Positions 1 to 10,660 are shown, counted from the stretch's first letter. The stretch: DNA of 64,000 bases from Primulina eburnea (GCF_022965805.1 NW_027331447.1:62001-126000), one strand, 5' to 3'. Program-made: numbers and translations. Notes: generated by a model not told the origin, from the letters alone.

Positions 1-25
1 TGCTGGAGTTAATTAAGTTACTGAT

Positions 26-721
26 TTGTCTGCGGTGTCAGCACAGTTAGAGGCTTTGAACAGAAAGATTGATGGGATGAGTGCGAGTGGATCGGCTATG
101 CGTCTGCAAGAGATTTTCTGTGATAAGTGTGGAGGTGAGCATGACGTGCAGGATTGCCAAGACGGAAATCCATTCTACGTGCCTGAAGGAGCACCGGTAA
201 AACAAGTGGTATTCCAGAACCGTCCAAGAAATGACCCGTATTCAAACACATATAATCCGGGATGGAGGAATCACCCAAACTTTTCATGGGGAGGTCAAAA
301 CAACCAGAATCGCCAGCAAAGAGTTCCACCATATGGGATGCACCAAGGGTTCAAGCAAGAACCGCCTCGGGAGGAGAAATCTAATTTAGAGCAAATGATG
401 ACTAAATTCATTTCTGCGACGGAGACGAGATTTCAGAACCAGGATGCATCCATAAAGGGGTTAGAGACTCAAATTGGGCAATTGGCTAAGTTGATTGCTA
501 ACAGGGAGCAAGGAGCTTTGCCAAGCAACACGGAAACTAACCCGAAGGAACATGTGAAGGCGGTGGAATTGCGCAGTGGAAAAGCACTTGAGTCTAATGA
601 GAAAAAAACAAGTAAGGTGAGGATGAGGTGGAACATCAAGGAGGTAAGTCTTCTAACTCTACATTTACACCTATTGCACCGAATAAAATTGTTATCCCCC
701 CACCGTTTCCTGCAGCAATGA
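26..721 (+). CDS. gag: Athila gag, C-terminal part (partial, frameshifted end)
   Basis: C-terminal portion of the nucleocapsid protein that packages element RNA into cytoplasmic virus-like particles. A zinc-knuckle-like cluster [13 protein letters not shown] lies near the beginning, followed by an Asn/Gln/Pro-rich basic linker and a heptad-like segment. The true start is left of the window, so the first in-window start at 26 is not the real one. The related reading frame continues in the next frame from about 628, so a single-nucleotide indel near 610-650 separates gag from pol in this copy; Athila elements normally have one continuous gag-pol frame. The tail after about 630 is out of frame and not meaningful. 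Confidence 0.8.
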   Translation: MSAVSAQLEALNRKIDGMSASGSAMRLQEIFCDKCGGEHDVQDCQDGNPFYVPEGAPVKQVVFQNRPRNDPYSNTYNPGWRNHPNFSWGGQNNQNRQQRVPPYGMHQGFKQEPPREEKSNLEQMMTKFISATETRFQNQDASIKGLETQIGQLAKLIANREQGALPSNTETNPKEHVKAVELRSGKALESNEKKTSKVRMRWNIKEVSLLTLHLHLLHRIKLLSPHRFLQQ

Positions 722-3700
722 AAAAAGCTAAGATAGATGCACAATTTGGTAAATTTCTTGAGATATTCAAAAAACTGCATATTAACATTCCCTTTGCTGA
801 TGCTTTATTGAATATGCCAAGTTATGCAAAATTCTTGAAAGATATTTTGGCGAATAAGCGGAAGCTAGAAGATCATATGACTGTGAACTTGACTGAAAAT
901 TGCTCCGCTTTAGTTCAAAACAAGATGCCTCCAAAGAAAAAAGATCCAGGGAGTTTCTCTATACCTTGCATTATTGGTGATATTAATTTTCATAAAGCTC
1001 TATGTGATCTTGGTGCGAGTATTAATTTGATGCCCTATTCTGTGTTTAGGAGACTGGGATTGGGTGAACCCAAACCAACTAGGATGTCATTGCAGCTGGC
1101 TGACAGATCTGTCAAGTATCCACGTGGGATTATCGAAGATGTCTTGGTGAAAGTGGATAAGTTTATTTTTCCTGCAGATTTTGTAGTACTTGACATGGAG
1201 GAAGATTTAGAGATGCCTTTAATCCTAGGGAGACCATTTCTGGCTACAGGGAAAGCACTGATTGATGTTGACGAGGGAAAATTGAGACTGAGAGTTGGAG
1301 AAGAAGAAATTATTTTTGATGTCTTTAATACTCTCAAGCACACAATGCACAATGATAGTTGTTTTCGTGTTGATGTCTTAGATTCTCTCGTTTGTGATTT
1401 TGTGCAGGATGGATTGCAAGAGCCATTGGAGGCCACTCTCACTACGGAAAAGCAGGAAGACGAGTTAGACGAGGAAAAGATGGAGATGGTAGCTCACTTG
1501 AATGCCATTCCACCTTGGAGAAAGCAAGTGAGGCTTCGACTAGAGGAATTGGGAGACAGAAAAGATTTAATGCCTCAAAAGTCGAGCCTAGAGGAGCCAC
1601 CTACTTTGGAGCTCAAACCACTACCTCCACATCTCAAGTACGTATATCTAGGAGAAAATAATAAACTGCCTGTTATTATTTCCTCTTCTTTGACAGATGA
1701 TATGGAGAGTAAGCTCTTAGGAGTCCTTAAGGAGCATAGAGGAGCATTCGCTTGGAAAGTTGCGGACATCAAGGGGATAAGTCCTTCGATCTGCATGCAC
1801 AAAATTCTGATGGAGGATAAATACTCACCCCTAGCACAACCTCAAAGGAGACTCAATCCAAAGATGCAAGAGGTAGTAAAAGCTGAAATGATCAAACTTC
1901 TGGATGCAGGTATTATCTATCCTATCTCTGATAGTGCGTGGGTAAGTCCTGTACAATGTGTGGCGAAAAAGGGTGGGATTACTGTTATTACCAATGAAAA
2001 AAATGAGTTGATTCCCACTAGAACTGTTACGGGTTGGCGTGTGTGCATGGATTATAGGAAATTAAATGATGCAACCCGTAAAGATCACTTTCCGTTGCCA
2101 TTTATTGATCAAATGATTGAACGATTAGCCGGTCATGAATTTTACTGTTTTTTGGATGGATATTCGGGATACAATCAAATCACAATTGCACCCGAGGACC
2201 AAGAGAAAACTACTTTCACTTGCCCTTATGGTACTTTTGCGTTTAGACGTATGCCCTTTGGTCTATGCAATGCACCTGCTACATTTCAAAGATGCATGAC
2301 CGCTATCTTTCATGACATGATTGAGAATTTTCTTGAAGTTTTTATGGATGATTTCTCCATTTTTGGCTCTTCATTTAATGAATGTTTAGAGAATTTAAAC
2401 TTGGTGCTTATTAGATGTGAAGAAAGCAATTTGGTGTTAAATTGGGAGAAGTGTCATTTCATGATGCAAGAGGGGATTGTGTTAGGACACAAGGTGTCGG
2501 AGAATGGAATCGAGGTAGACAAGGCCAAGGTGGAAGTAATCAAAAATCTACCACCACCTGCATCGATAAAGGGAATCAGAAGTTTCCTAGGCCATGCGGG
2601 TTTTTATAGGCGTTTTATTAAGGATTTTTCTAAAATTGCTAAGCCTTTATCCTCTTTGTTGATGAAAGATGTTGAGTTTAAGTTTGATCCTACTTGTCTG
2701 CAGGCATTCGAAATACTCAAGGAGAGCTTGGTGACAGCACCTGTTCTGACTGCCCCTGATTGGGAGTTACCATTTGAGGTGATGTGCGATGCTAGTGATA
2801 CAGCTGTTGGTGCGGTGCTAGGTCAAAGGAAGAACAAGGTATTTCATACCATCTATTATGCAAGTAAGACCTTAAATGATGCTCAATTGAATTACGCTAC
2901 TACTGAAAAGGAATTACTTGCTATAGTATTTGCTTTTGAGAAATTTCATTCATACCTTGTTCTGTCTAAAGTGATTGTGTATACAGATCATTCTGCCCTA
3001 AAATACTTGCTTGCTAAGAAAGATGCGAAACCTAGGTTAATTAGGTGGATTTTACTATTGCAAGAATTTGATCTCGAGATTCGAGATAAAAAAGGTGTAG
3101 AAAATGTGGTTGCTGATCATCTGTCTAGGCTTGAGGATGTTAGAATTAATGGCGTTGATACTGATATAGATGACTGGTTCCCTGATGAGCAATTGTTTGA
3201 GGTGAATGCGTGCCCTTGGTATGCCAATGTTGCAAATTTTCTTGTCACTGGCACACCTCCCCCAAATTTATCGTTTCACCAAAGAAAGAAATTCTTTTCT
3301 GACGTGAAATATTATTTTTGGGAGGAACCATTTTTGTTTAAGATCTGTGCAGATGCCATGATAAGGAGATGTGTAGCGGAGGAGGAAACCAGTCAAATTC
3401 TGAACCACTGCCATGACCGTGAGGTAGGTGGTCACTTTGGACCCATACGGACGGCATCTAAGGTACTTGAATGTGGCTTCTATTGGCCAACTCTTTTTAA
3501 GGATGCTCGTTTGTATGTTCTCAATTGTGATAGATGCCAACGCACAGGTAATATTTCTAACCGTCATGAGATGCCTTTGAATAATATTATTGAGTGTGAA
3601 ATATTTGATGTGTGGGGGATTGATTTTATGGGTCCTTTTCCTGCTTCTTTTGCAAAGAAATTTATTTTGGTGACAGTGGAGTATGTGTCGAAATGGGTGG

Positions 3701-4500
3701 AGGCAGAGGCTTGTGCCACGAATGATGCACAAGTGGTGTTAAAATTTTTGAAGAAACACATTTTTAATCGATTTGGTACACCACGTGCAATCATAAGTGA
3801 TGGTGGCACCCACTTTTGCAATAAAATTTTTGATAAACTATTGGGCAAATATGGTGTCACCCACAAAGTTTCCACTCCATACCATCCCCAAACTAGTGGA
3901 CAAGTTGAAGTGTCAAATCGAGAGATTAAGAGGATTCTAGAGAAGACAGTGAATGTGAATAGAAAAGACTGGTCCATTCGGTTAGATGATGCTTTGTGGG
4001 CTTATTGTACTGCTTTTAAAACACCTATAGGCACTACACCATATAGGTTACTTTTTGGTAAAGCATGTCATCTACCCGTAGAATTAGAGCATAGAGCATA
4101 CTGGGCGACCAAGGCACTAAACTTTGATTTTGCTCTTGCAGGTGAAAAACGGTTGCTGCAGTTGAATCAGTTAGACGAGTTTCGAGGAAAAGCGTATGAT
4201 CTTGCACTATCTTACAAGGAACGCACCAAACGAGCCCATGATAAACACATTGTAAGAAGGGAGTTCAAAGTGGGTGAGGCGGTGCTGTTATACAATTCTC
4301 GCTTGCGACTTTTTCTGGGCAAGCTGAAGTCCAGATGGTCAGGACCATTCATCATAGCCGAGGTGTTCCCATCAGGTGCAGTGGTGTTGCATGATGGCAA
4401 GGAAGGGACGTTTACTGTGAACGCCCAAAGATTAAAGCACTATATTGGTGGCACAATTGAGCCACAAATTGGAGTCACTCGGCTCCATGACAGTCGTTGA
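628..4500 (+). CDS. pol: Athila protease-reverse transcriptase-RNase H-integrase polyprotein
   Basis: An uninterrupted 1290-residue frame. Aspartic protease: DLGAS with its Asp near residue 127 (DLGA rather than DTGA/DSGA, usual for Athila as I know it). Reverse transcriptase: MDYRKLND, then [10 protein letters not shown], then FMDD near residues 572-575. RNase [11 protein letters not shown] with Asp near 721, TTEKELLA, and a D-H pair. Integrase: His-His-Cys-Cys zinc domain from about residue 927, then catalytic Asp near 999 (GIDFMGP), Asp near 1058 (SDGGTHF) and Glu near 1094, a D-35-E spacing. All catalytic residues I can identify are present, so the enzyme could be functional, although gag is frameshifted relative to it. 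The ATG at 628 is only the first in frame; the natural product would be processed from a gag-pol precursor. Confidence 0.95.
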   Translation: MEHQGGKSSNSTFTPIAPNKIVIPPPFPAAMKKAKIDAQFGKFLEIFKKLHINIPFADALLNMPSYAKFLKDILANKRKLEDHMTVNLTENCSALVQNKMPPKKKDPGSFSIPCIIGDINFHKALCDLGASINLMPYSVFRRLGLGEPKPTRMSLQLADRSVKYPRGIIEDVLVKVDKFIFPADFVVLDMEEDLEMPLILGRPFLATGKALIDVDEGKLRLRVGEEEIIFDVFNTLKHTMHNDSCFRVDVLDSLVCDFVQDGLQEPLEATLTTEKQEDELDEEKMEMVAHLNAIPPWRKQVRLRLEELGDRKDLMPQKSSLEEPPTLELKPLPPHLKYVYLGENNKLPVIISSSLTDDMESKLLGVLKEHRGAFAWKVADIKGISPSICMHKILMEDKYSPLAQPQRRLNPKMQEVVKAEMIKLLDAGIIYPISDSAWVSPVQCVAKKGGITVITNEKNELIPTRTVTGWRVCMDYRKLNDATRKDHFPLPFIDQMIERLAGHEFYCFLDGYSGYNQITIAPEDQEKTTFTCPYGTFAFRRMPFGLCNAPATFQRCMTAIFHDMIENFLEVFMDDFSIFGSSFNECLENLNLVLIRCEESNLVLNWEKCHFMMQEGIVLGHKVSENGIEVDKAKVEVIKNLPPPASIKGIRSFLGHAGFYRRFIKDFSKIAKPLSSLLMKDVEFKFDPTCLQAFEILKESLVTAPVLTAPDWELPFEVMCDASDTAVGAVLGQRKNKVFHTIYYASKTLNDAQLNYATTEKELLAIVFAFEKFHSYLVLSKVIVYTDHSALKYLLAKKDAKPRLIRWILLLQEFDLEIRDKKGVENVVADHLSRLEDVRINGVDTDIDDWFPDEQLFEVNACPWYANVANFLVTGTPPPNLSFHQRKKFFSDVKYYFWEEPFLFKICADAMIRRCVAEEETSQILNHCHDREVGGHFGPIRTASKVLECGFYWPTLFKDARLYVLNCDRCQRTGNISNRHEMPLNNIIECEIFDVWGIDFMGPFPASFAKKFILVTVEYVSKWVEAEACATNDAQVVLKFLKKHIFNRFGTPRAIISDGGTHFCNKIFDKLLGKYGVTHKVSTPYHPQTSGQVEVSNREIKRILEKTVNVNRKDWSIRLDDALWAYCTAFKTPIGTTPYRLLFGKACHLPVELEHRAYWATKALNFDFALAGEKRLLQLNQLDEFRGKAYDLALSYKERTKRAHDKHIVRREFKVGEAVLLYNSRLRLFLGKLKSRWSGPFIIAEVFPSGAVVLHDGKEGTFTVNAQRLKHYIGGTIEPQIGVTRLHDSR

Positions 4501-4653
4501 GGACACGGGTGAAAAGTCGAGCTCTAGACTATAAATTGAGAACTGCTTCTTCTCCTTTTAATTCTTTTTCCTTTATTCCTTCATCGTATCATTTGCATTT
4601 AGGTTGTTGCATGGCATGGCATTCATTGTTTTTATTTATTTTTTCGAGAGTAT

Positions 4654-4919
4654 CTCGCTAGGGCGGTCAAAACCGACCGCCCCAGCGAGACGTCGTTTTT
4701 TTCAAAAACATAGCCACCGAGAAAGCCTCGCTCGGGCGGTCACTTTTGACCGCCCCAGCGAGTGAATTTTTTTTAAAAAAAGAAAAAATTGGTTTTCCTG
4801 GCGAACACTTCTCGCTAGGGCGGTCACTTTTGACCGCCCCAGCGCGCCTTCATATTTTTCAAACAGTCTGTCACCGAAAACCACTCGCTAGGGCGGACAC
4901 CTTTGACCGCCCTAGCGAG
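4654..4919 (+). repeat. Four GC-rich hairpin modules upstream of the Athila extra ORF
   Basis: Four 36-bp units at 4654-4689, 4727-4762, 4811-4846 and 4884-4919. Each is an imperfect palindrome with arms of the type CTCGCTAGGGCGGTC and GACCGCCCCAGCGAG around an A/T-rich centre. Start-to-start spacing is 73, 84 and 73 bp; AT-rich linkers carry a CACCGA-type motif just before units 2 and 4. The same unit occurs three times in this element's LTR (7850-8058), and a close relative is in the LTR of element B. What it does is unknown; an upstream regulatory module is one possibility. Confidence 0.85.
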
Positions 4920-4924
4920 TCGGG

Positions 4925-4934
4925 CATATTTAAA
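4925..4934 (+). promoter_or_regulatory. TATA-like box, possible internal promoter
   Basis: CATATTTAAA begins a few bases after the last hairpin module and about 270 bp before the ATG of the extra ORF. In the LTRs of A, B, G and J a TATA tract also follows such modules, so this could be an internal promoter for the downstream ORF. Inference only. Confidence 0.35.
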
Positions 4935-5201
4935 AAGCTGCGTCGCGTTTTTTTCTTTCCCACTCGCAAACCCTCGCCTCCCTTCTCGATTTTCGGCGCC
5001 TCCTCCGTCTTTGAAGCTCAAATCTTCTTGTTTTGTGATATTTTCAGGAAAAGACTCGATCTTGGTTGCTACACTCCACCGGGACGCATTTACACTACAA
5101 TTTCTTCTACTCCGGTCATCTTCCAAGGATTCCGGCGAGCTTTTCCGGCGAACTTCGAAAATTTTCCGGCGACTTCAGACTCTTTGCACTCCCATCTCGA
5201 C

Positions 5202-6350
5202 ATGGCACCTAAACGGTCTAAGGTAACTCACGGTGCCTCTAGTTCTCGTTCGACTCCGTCTAATTTTGTTAATGAGAAAGCTCGGGAGCGGTTTGAGCAT
5301 GCTAAACTACATAGAAAACCAATCCCTGAGCGAGGGTTTACTACATCTGTTATTAGTGATTTTCCGGAAGTCTTAGTAGAGGGACGAGGGTGGAGTAATT
5401 TCTTAGCACAACCGAATGCCGCGGTGATTCCGGTTGTGCGTGAATTCTATGCAAATGCTCCGGAGCGGAGTGAGCCTAAGGCATCTGTGCGGGGGCGTCT
5501 AGTCCCGTATGATTCGAGAACTATCAATGACTTGCTGGGTTTACCGTCGGTCGATGACTCTGAGTTTCAGGCGTGGGTGCTCAACCCGGACTATGATTTA
5601 ATTATTCGCACGCTCTGCTATCCGGGCACCACGTGGAAACAGCCGGGGACGTATACGGTTTTTCTTGAAAAATTTTTGAGAGTGGACGCGGCAATGTGGT
5701 ATGCGTTTCTATCTAAGAGATTGATGCCGGTCGGGCATACGAGTGATGTCCAGCGTGAGCGGGCGGTTGTTCTGTATGCCATCCAGACTGGGATGGCGAT
5801 TGATGTGGGCAGACTCATCTTTGGACAGCTCAACATGTGCATACACAGCAGCAATTTGGCGTTTTATTTTCCGACGATCGTGACTGAGTTATGTGCCCGA
5901 GCGGGGGTGATATTTGCCGATGATGATGAGTGGCTACCACCGATGAGAGCTATTGATGACGCTCTTTATCGATCCAAGAGGGAGAAGAGGCAGGCAGAGC
6001 TGCCCGAGGATGTATTTTTCGAGTATGGGGGCGCAGCTCAACCACCTCCGGCTTTAGGACATGCACTGCCTCCTCCGCAGCCACGCCGCCGTGCCATGCG
6101 TGATCGCATCAACGAATTGGGCGCTTGGGCCACTTACCAGACTGAGTATCAGGCCGTCAATCAAGCTCATATTCAGAACGTCGAGTACTTGGTACAGGGG
6201 ATCACAACGCATTTGGGCATCGACACATCCGGCCTGCCACCACCACCCGCATACCCACCACCCTTCCAGTTCCAGTACCATTATCCTATGCCGCCACCAG
6301 CTGACGAGGGAGTCCCACCACCTGAGCATGACGAGGATGAGGAGTTCTGA
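5202..6350 (+). CDS. Athila extra 3' ORF, plant-transposon-domain protein (env-position)
   Basis: A 382-codon intact ORF in the position where Athila elements carry an env-like gene. I chose ATG 5202 (MAPKRSKVTHGASSS) because the open frame upstream covers GC-rich hairpins and leader-like sequence without protein-like character. The N-terminus is basic and Ser-rich; a central region with RTINDLLGLP, then TSDVQRERAVVLYAI and VGRLIFGQL, matches my memory of the putative plant transposon protein domain; the C-terminus is Pro-rich and acidic. No signal peptide or transmembrane segment is evident, so I would not call it an envelope protein. Function unknown. A domain of similar pattern appears in the SIRE ORF at 48168-50600. 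Confidence 0.82.
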   Translation: MAPKRSKVTHGASSSRSTPSNFVNEKARERFEHAKLHRKPIPERGFTTSVISDFPEVLVEGRGWSNFLAQPNAAVIPVVREFYANAPERSEPKASVRGRLVPYDSRTINDLLGLPSVDDSEFQAWVLNPDYDLIIRTLCYPGTTWKQPGTYTVFLEKFLRVDAAMWYAFLSKRLMPVGHTSDVQRERAVVLYAIQTGMAIDVGRLIFGQLNMCIHSSNLAFYFPTIVTELCARAGVIFADDDEWLPPMRAIDDALYRSKREKRQAELPEDVFFEYGGAAQPPPALGHALPPPQPRRRAMRDRINELGAWATYQTEYQAVNQAHIQNVEYLVQGITTHLGIDTSGLPPPPAYPPPFQFQYHYPMPPPADEGVPPPEHDEDEEF

Positions 6351-7643
6351 TCAGGGGAGTTCACTGTTTCCCCTTTCTTTTTATTTTTATTTTGTTTGTT
6401 TTGTCGTTGCATTTGCATTCATTCGTTTTTATGTTTTTAGTCTTTGTTTCGTTTTGTGCTATGAGGGCATGGCACAACTCTAGTATGAGGGGGTGGGTAG
6501 ATTGTTTTGGTTGTTTAGTCAATTGGTTATTGTTTTGATTGTTTAGTTAAGTGGTTTAGTTTCGTTGCATTTCTGTTGTTTGGTGTCGTTTATGTTGGTT
6601 TCTTTTGTTGGGTGTCGTTTATGGTGAGAAGACATCGTTTACGAGCCAATGATGATTTGAATTGATAGTTTACAAAAGTGTTGATTGGGTCACGTCGTGA
6701 ATGATACTCTTGATTGTTAAAGCATGAATTTCGGTACAAAATTTGAACCTTTTGAGCACACATGTGTGGGGACTAGAACGTTGTAGGAATAATGGTGAAA
6801 TTTGAAAGTTTTGTGTGGCTAACTTGAAAGGCACCATTTATGAGTTGATTTGGCATGTAAACCCGTGAAAATAAGTCGCTAGTTGGGACCTTGAATGAAA
6901 AAATTTGATTTGCCTTGAACTTTACATTTACCTCTTTTCCATTGCACTGAATTACAATGTCATACTCCTAACCAGCTGTGATCCAAAGTATTATATTCTT
7001 AGCCTAGGGAGTACATGTGTGAAAATTGTGCAATTAAAAAACAGAAAAAGAAAGAAAAAAAGAAGGAGATGTAAGGTGAGGGGGAGCCGAAATAAAAGGA
7101 ATGAAATTCTATTCCTCGGCTAAAAGTTGGAGATGTAAGGAGACGAGGAAAGTCAGACGAAAAGTCTTGACGATTGCACAATGAAAATGATCGGTGTACT
7201 CCCAACTTTTAGCCACTTGAGCTTATTTTCCTTCTTTTCGACACCCTTATCTATGCTTAAAAGCTGAATAAAGTTCAATTTGTGGCTAGTGATGAATGGA
7301 CATGGGGATGCATGCTAGTGAGACTTGTATTGAAGTGTTAATTGAGTGACTCGCATGATTTGATAATTGATCTATTTGAAGTGCGAATGACTAGACCCAT
7401 CATGACACACACACACGTTCAAATTAGTGTCGAAATTTATGTGTAGATGAGAATGAGTATTCGGTTGCGATTTGACTTGATTGGTTATGGGAAAGTAAAC
7501 TGAGGCATGAACATAAACGTTGTTAACTCACCATTGACATTTACTCGTGTTTTTTTTTTCTTGGTTGAGTTTTCTTTTTGTGTTTGTTGAGTTTGTTAGA
7601 ATCTCGTGCTTTAACCTATTTTACTCGAGGGCGAGCAAAAGGT
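6351..7643 (+). other. Athila 3' noncoding region with structured segment
   Basis: About 1.3 kb with no credible ORF. It holds a first copy of the polypurine tract at 6481-6494 and a segment with inverted repeats: TTGTGCAAT 7026-7034 with ATTGCACAA 7173-7181, and GGCTAAAAGTTGG 7118-7130 with CCAACTTTTAGCC 7202-7214. The two pairings interlock, the topology of a pseudoknot in RNA. Confidence 0.6.
6481..6494 (+). other. Internal copy of the polypurine tract
   Basis: TAGTATGAGGGGGT, identical over 14 bases to the tract at 7644-7657 that abuts the 3' LTR. Could prime a second plus-strand start during reverse transcription. Confidence 0.5.
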
Positions 7644-7657
7644 TAGTATGAGGGGGT
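7644..7657 (+). other. Athila polypurine tract
   Basis: TAGTATGAGGGGGT directly before the LTR start TGATAGGACTCG. This is the expected primer position for plus-strand DNA synthesis. Confidence 0.8.
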
Positions 7658-9093
7658 TGATAGGACTCGTTTTTACGTGTTTTTAGTGTTGTTTTCGAGT
7701 CGCATTCATGCATCATATTAGTTTGTTTTAGTTTAATTTAGCATTTTTCTATCATTATTTAGCATATGGCTGATCTCGTGTATTTTGTGGTTGTTTTGTA
7801 GGAATTGGACCGAAAAGTGGGATTTTATTTGGCACAACAGCGAAGAGATCTCGCTAGGGCGGTCAAAAGAGGGAGCCCCAGCGAGCATTTTAAGTTGATC
7901 GAGTAGTTGATGCGCGAGTGTCTCGCTAGGGCGGTCAAAAGTGACCGCCCCAGCGAGAATTTTAATCCAGCCGAGGAACAGCGAGACCAGAGACATGGCC
8001 AAGGATTTTAATTCGAGAACCACTCGCCCCAGCGGTAAAAGGTGGTCGCCCTAGCGAGCGACGAGATCAAAGAAGATTTGTTTCCAAGTTTTGTGGACTC
8101 TATTCTACACCTAACCTAATACACGAGATTGGGCGCCGTTTTTTCAGTCGGACACCATATTTTTCCATCACTTTTCTTGGGAGGAAGGCTAGGAGCAAAG
8201 AGATTTCGAAGACATCAAGATTTCCAAGCGTCGTGGCCGTCATCCATCGTCAACCTTAGTATTTTAATTATTCAGTTTTTATTTCTTAGATTGTTGTTGA
8301 TTTCTAGCATGAATTTTAGTGGCTAAACTCTAGATTTGTTGGGATTTGAGGGGATCCTACCCCGTACTCGTTGTTGAACATTATTTAGCGACGTTTTTAT
8401 GAGTGATTTGTTTATGCTTTTGTGCTCTCTTATTTCAATTGGAGTCTAGCTAACTTCCTTTGATTATTTCATGTTGTTGATGATTTCGATAGAATAATTG
8501 ACAATAGGATCGAATAGTATAGACCACGGATTTACAATTTTAGTAGATATACGGAATTGGATACGTGTCGATAGTGATAATTCACCCGGATGAAAGCTAG
8601 CGGGTTCCATAGAACGTAATGCAATCGTGAACTGTTAAATAATTGAGGATACTTGATTACTGCATGTTTATGATTAGTATTAATATAGCTCGACAGAGTA
8701 TATTGATTAGTCTAGGGAATTCCGTCGAAGGCACGAGTAAAAGTCGAGTATAATTGTTTAAACACGAGTGGTAGGTGAACTGATAATTCCCAACAAATTC
8801 GTCTCTCATTTGATTTTCATCCAATTTAATCATTGATTTCTTGATTATTTGTTCTTGCACTTTAATTATTTCAGTTATTGAATTCACTTTAGTTTAATCA
8901 CCAACTCAATCTATCGTTGCTGAAGAAATTTACTTGAAAATAAAGATATTGTAACGCAGTCCTCGTGGATCGATACTCGTATTCACTTACGTTTATTATA
9001 ACTTGACTATCGTGCACTTGCGATATTTTAAATCGAGCTTTCATTTATAAAACAAATTTTGGGACTATTCACTGTGCAAGTTTTGCTCGATCA
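7658..9093 (+). repeat. Athila 3' LTR
   Basis: A 1436-bp LTR starting TGATAGGACTCG after the polypurine tract and ending ..TTGCTCGATCA before an abrupt switch into gypsy pol. No partner LTR is in the window. It contains three of the GC-rich hairpin modules (7850-8058). Short open frames inside it are not protein-like. Confidence 0.85.
7850..8058 (+). repeat. Three GC-rich hairpin modules in the Athila LTR
   Basis: Units at 7850-7885 (right arm degraded), 7922-7957 (near perfect) and 8023-8058 (arms exchanged), about 190-400 bp inside the LTR. Same motif as at 4654-4919: CTCGCTAGGGCGGTC facing GACCGCCCCAGCGAG. Spacing 72 and 101 bp. Confidence 0.85.
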
Positions 9094-9094
9094 G

Positions 9095-10173
9095 GTAGAC
9101 CCGGCGAAAGTTGCAGCAGTTAGAGATTGGGTTGTGCCGTAAAATGCATCAGAGATCTGTAGTTTCCTTGGGCTAGCAGGATACCATCGGAAGTTTATTC
9201 AGGGATTCTCCTCCATCGCAGTTCCACTCACATCATTGACGAAGAAGAATGTTAAGTATGTGTGGAGCGAGGAATGTCAGAAGAGCTTCGATACATTGAA
9301 GCAAGCTCTTATTTCAGCACCAGTGTTGGCCATGCCTTCAGGACCCGGAGATTTTGTTCTGTATACCGATGCTTCGAAACTCGGTTTAGGCGCAGTATTG
9401 ATGGAGCATGGGAAGGTTATAGCATATGCTTCTCGTCAGTTGAAGATTTATGAGAAGAATTATCCTACCCATGCATTGAAGATTTGGAGGCATTATTTGT
9501 ACGGAGGGAAGTGCCGGATCTTTACCGACCACAAAACTCTCAAATTCTTATTTACACAGAAAGAGTTGAATATGCGGCAAAGGCGTTGGTTGGAGCTAGT
9601 GAAGGACTATGACTGTGACATTAGCTATCATCCTAGCAAAGCTAATGTAGTTGCGGATGCGTTGAGCAGGAAAGTCGCAGGGATGGCTCATTTGGTGGTT
9701 TCGAGACCTCTTCAGTTTGAGATACAGAGCTTTTATCTAGAGACGTGCCCTCGAGGTAGAGTTCCTCGTCTATCTACTTTGAAGATTCAGTCTTCTCTCC
9801 TAAACCGTATTCGCAGTGGGCAGTTAGCAGACGAGCAGTTGGCTAAGTGGAGACAGAGAGATGAAGCCAAGGGCAGTATCTTGTACACAGTTAGAGACGG
9901 TATTGTCAGATATCGAGACAGAATATGGGTTCCGAGCATTGATTCTATTCGAGAGGATATCTTATCTGAGGCCCATATGTCGTCGTACTCTATTCATCCT
10001 GGGAGAACAAAGATGTACAAAGACCTGCAGTTATTATATTGGTGGTCAGGGATGAAGATGGATATCAGACGATTTGTATCCGAGTGTCTGACATGTCAGC
10101 TAGTGAAAGCGGAACATCAGAGACCAGCGAGTATGCTCAAGCCTCTTCCTATTCCCGAGTGGAAGTGGGAGAA
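9095..10173 (+). pseudogene. pol: Element D pol, RT end to integrase start
   Basis: Encodes the end of reverse transcriptase ([18 protein letters not shown]), RNase H ([37 protein letters not shown]) and the integrase zinc domain (SEAHMSSYSIHPGRT..CLTC). A TAA at 9140-9142 interrupts the RT end. RNase H lacks about ten residues including the DLEL segment with a catalytic Glu: the frame reads [16 protein letters not shown], while element C keeps [16 protein letters not shown] at 45810-45860. The frame stops at the insertion of element B, in codons for EWKWEN, and resumes at 18129. Inactive. Confidence 0.9.
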
Positions 10174-10308
10174 TGTAATGCCCGAGAATTTAATTAACGT
10201 AATCTGAGATGATTTGTTGATTATGACTTGATGTAATTATAGCCGGGCCAGTTCGAGATTAAATTGGAAAAAAATTATGAGGGACACAAGATTTGGGCCG
10301 AATGTCAT

Positions 10309-10545
10309 TCGCCCGGGCGGGAGTTTATGACCGCCCGAGCGAGAGGGTTTAATGGTAGAAAGCCGAGAGTCCTTCGCCCGGGCGGCACTTTTTGTCCGCC
10401 CGAGCGAGATGTTTAATTTGTGAGGGCCGAGAGTTCTTCGCCCTAGCGAGCAATTTTGACCGCCCGAGCGACTGGAGATGTTCAGCCGAGGATCTCGACC
10501 GAAACCAACTCGCCCTAGCGAGCACCTTTCGTCCGCCCTAGCGAG
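10309..10545 (+). repeat. Four GC-rich modules, LTR B (5' copy)
   Basis: Units at 10309-10343, 10373-10408, 10438-10470 and 10509-10545, pattern TCGCCCGGGCGG..CCGCCCGAGCGAG; the last two use CGCCCTAGCGAG in the left half. Spacing 64, 65 and 71 bp, with GCCGAGAGT-type linkers just before units 2 and 3. Confidence 0.88.
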
Positions 10546-10591
10546 CGGCATGCATTTTGTCAAATCGCCACTTGTCTCTTGGGAATGCAAC

Positions 10592-10594
<3 letters not shown>

Positions 10595-10657
<63 letters not shown>
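10595..10657 (+). repeat. (TA)n microsatellite at LTR B core promoter, 63 bp
   Basis: About 31 TA units between CAACGTG and GCGATTCC. It takes the place of the TATA box. The 3' LTR copy (16413-16434) has only 22 bp and LTR J (63719-63736) 18 bp, so it has changed length since insertion. Confidence 0.92.

Positions 10658-10660
<3 letters not shown>

Larger units (their letters stand above)
1..9093 (+). mobile_element. Athila-type Ty3/gypsy retrotransposon, 3' part
   Basis: The element runs off the left edge, so its 5' LTR and gag start are missing. Order seen: end of gag, protease-RT-RNase H-integrase in one ORF, a leader with GC-rich hairpins, an extra ORF, about 1.3 kb of noncoding sequence with two copies of the polypurine tract, and a 3' LTR. 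The protease DLGAS motif, the RT FMDD motif and the large extra 3' ORF fit the Athila lineage. Right after the LTR (..CTCGATCA) the sequence jumps into the reverse transcriptase of another gypsy element (D), so Athila is inserted there. The expected 5-bp target duplication would be GGTAG at 9094-9098; its partner lies outside the window. Confidence 0.93.

Noticed and set aside
4746..5201. N-terminal extension of the Athila extra ORF upstream of ATG 5202
   Set aside because: It translates hairpin modules and AT-rich linkers; protein-like sequence begins at MAPKRSK.
5202..6350. Calling the Athila extra ORF a viral envelope
   Set aside because: No signal peptide, cleavage site or transmembrane helix is visible; position alone is not sufficient.
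7000..7060. tRNA or small RNA gene in noncoding stretches
   Set aside because: I found no cloverleaf with A and B boxes; the tRNA-like words are primer-binding sites complementary to tRNA-Met.
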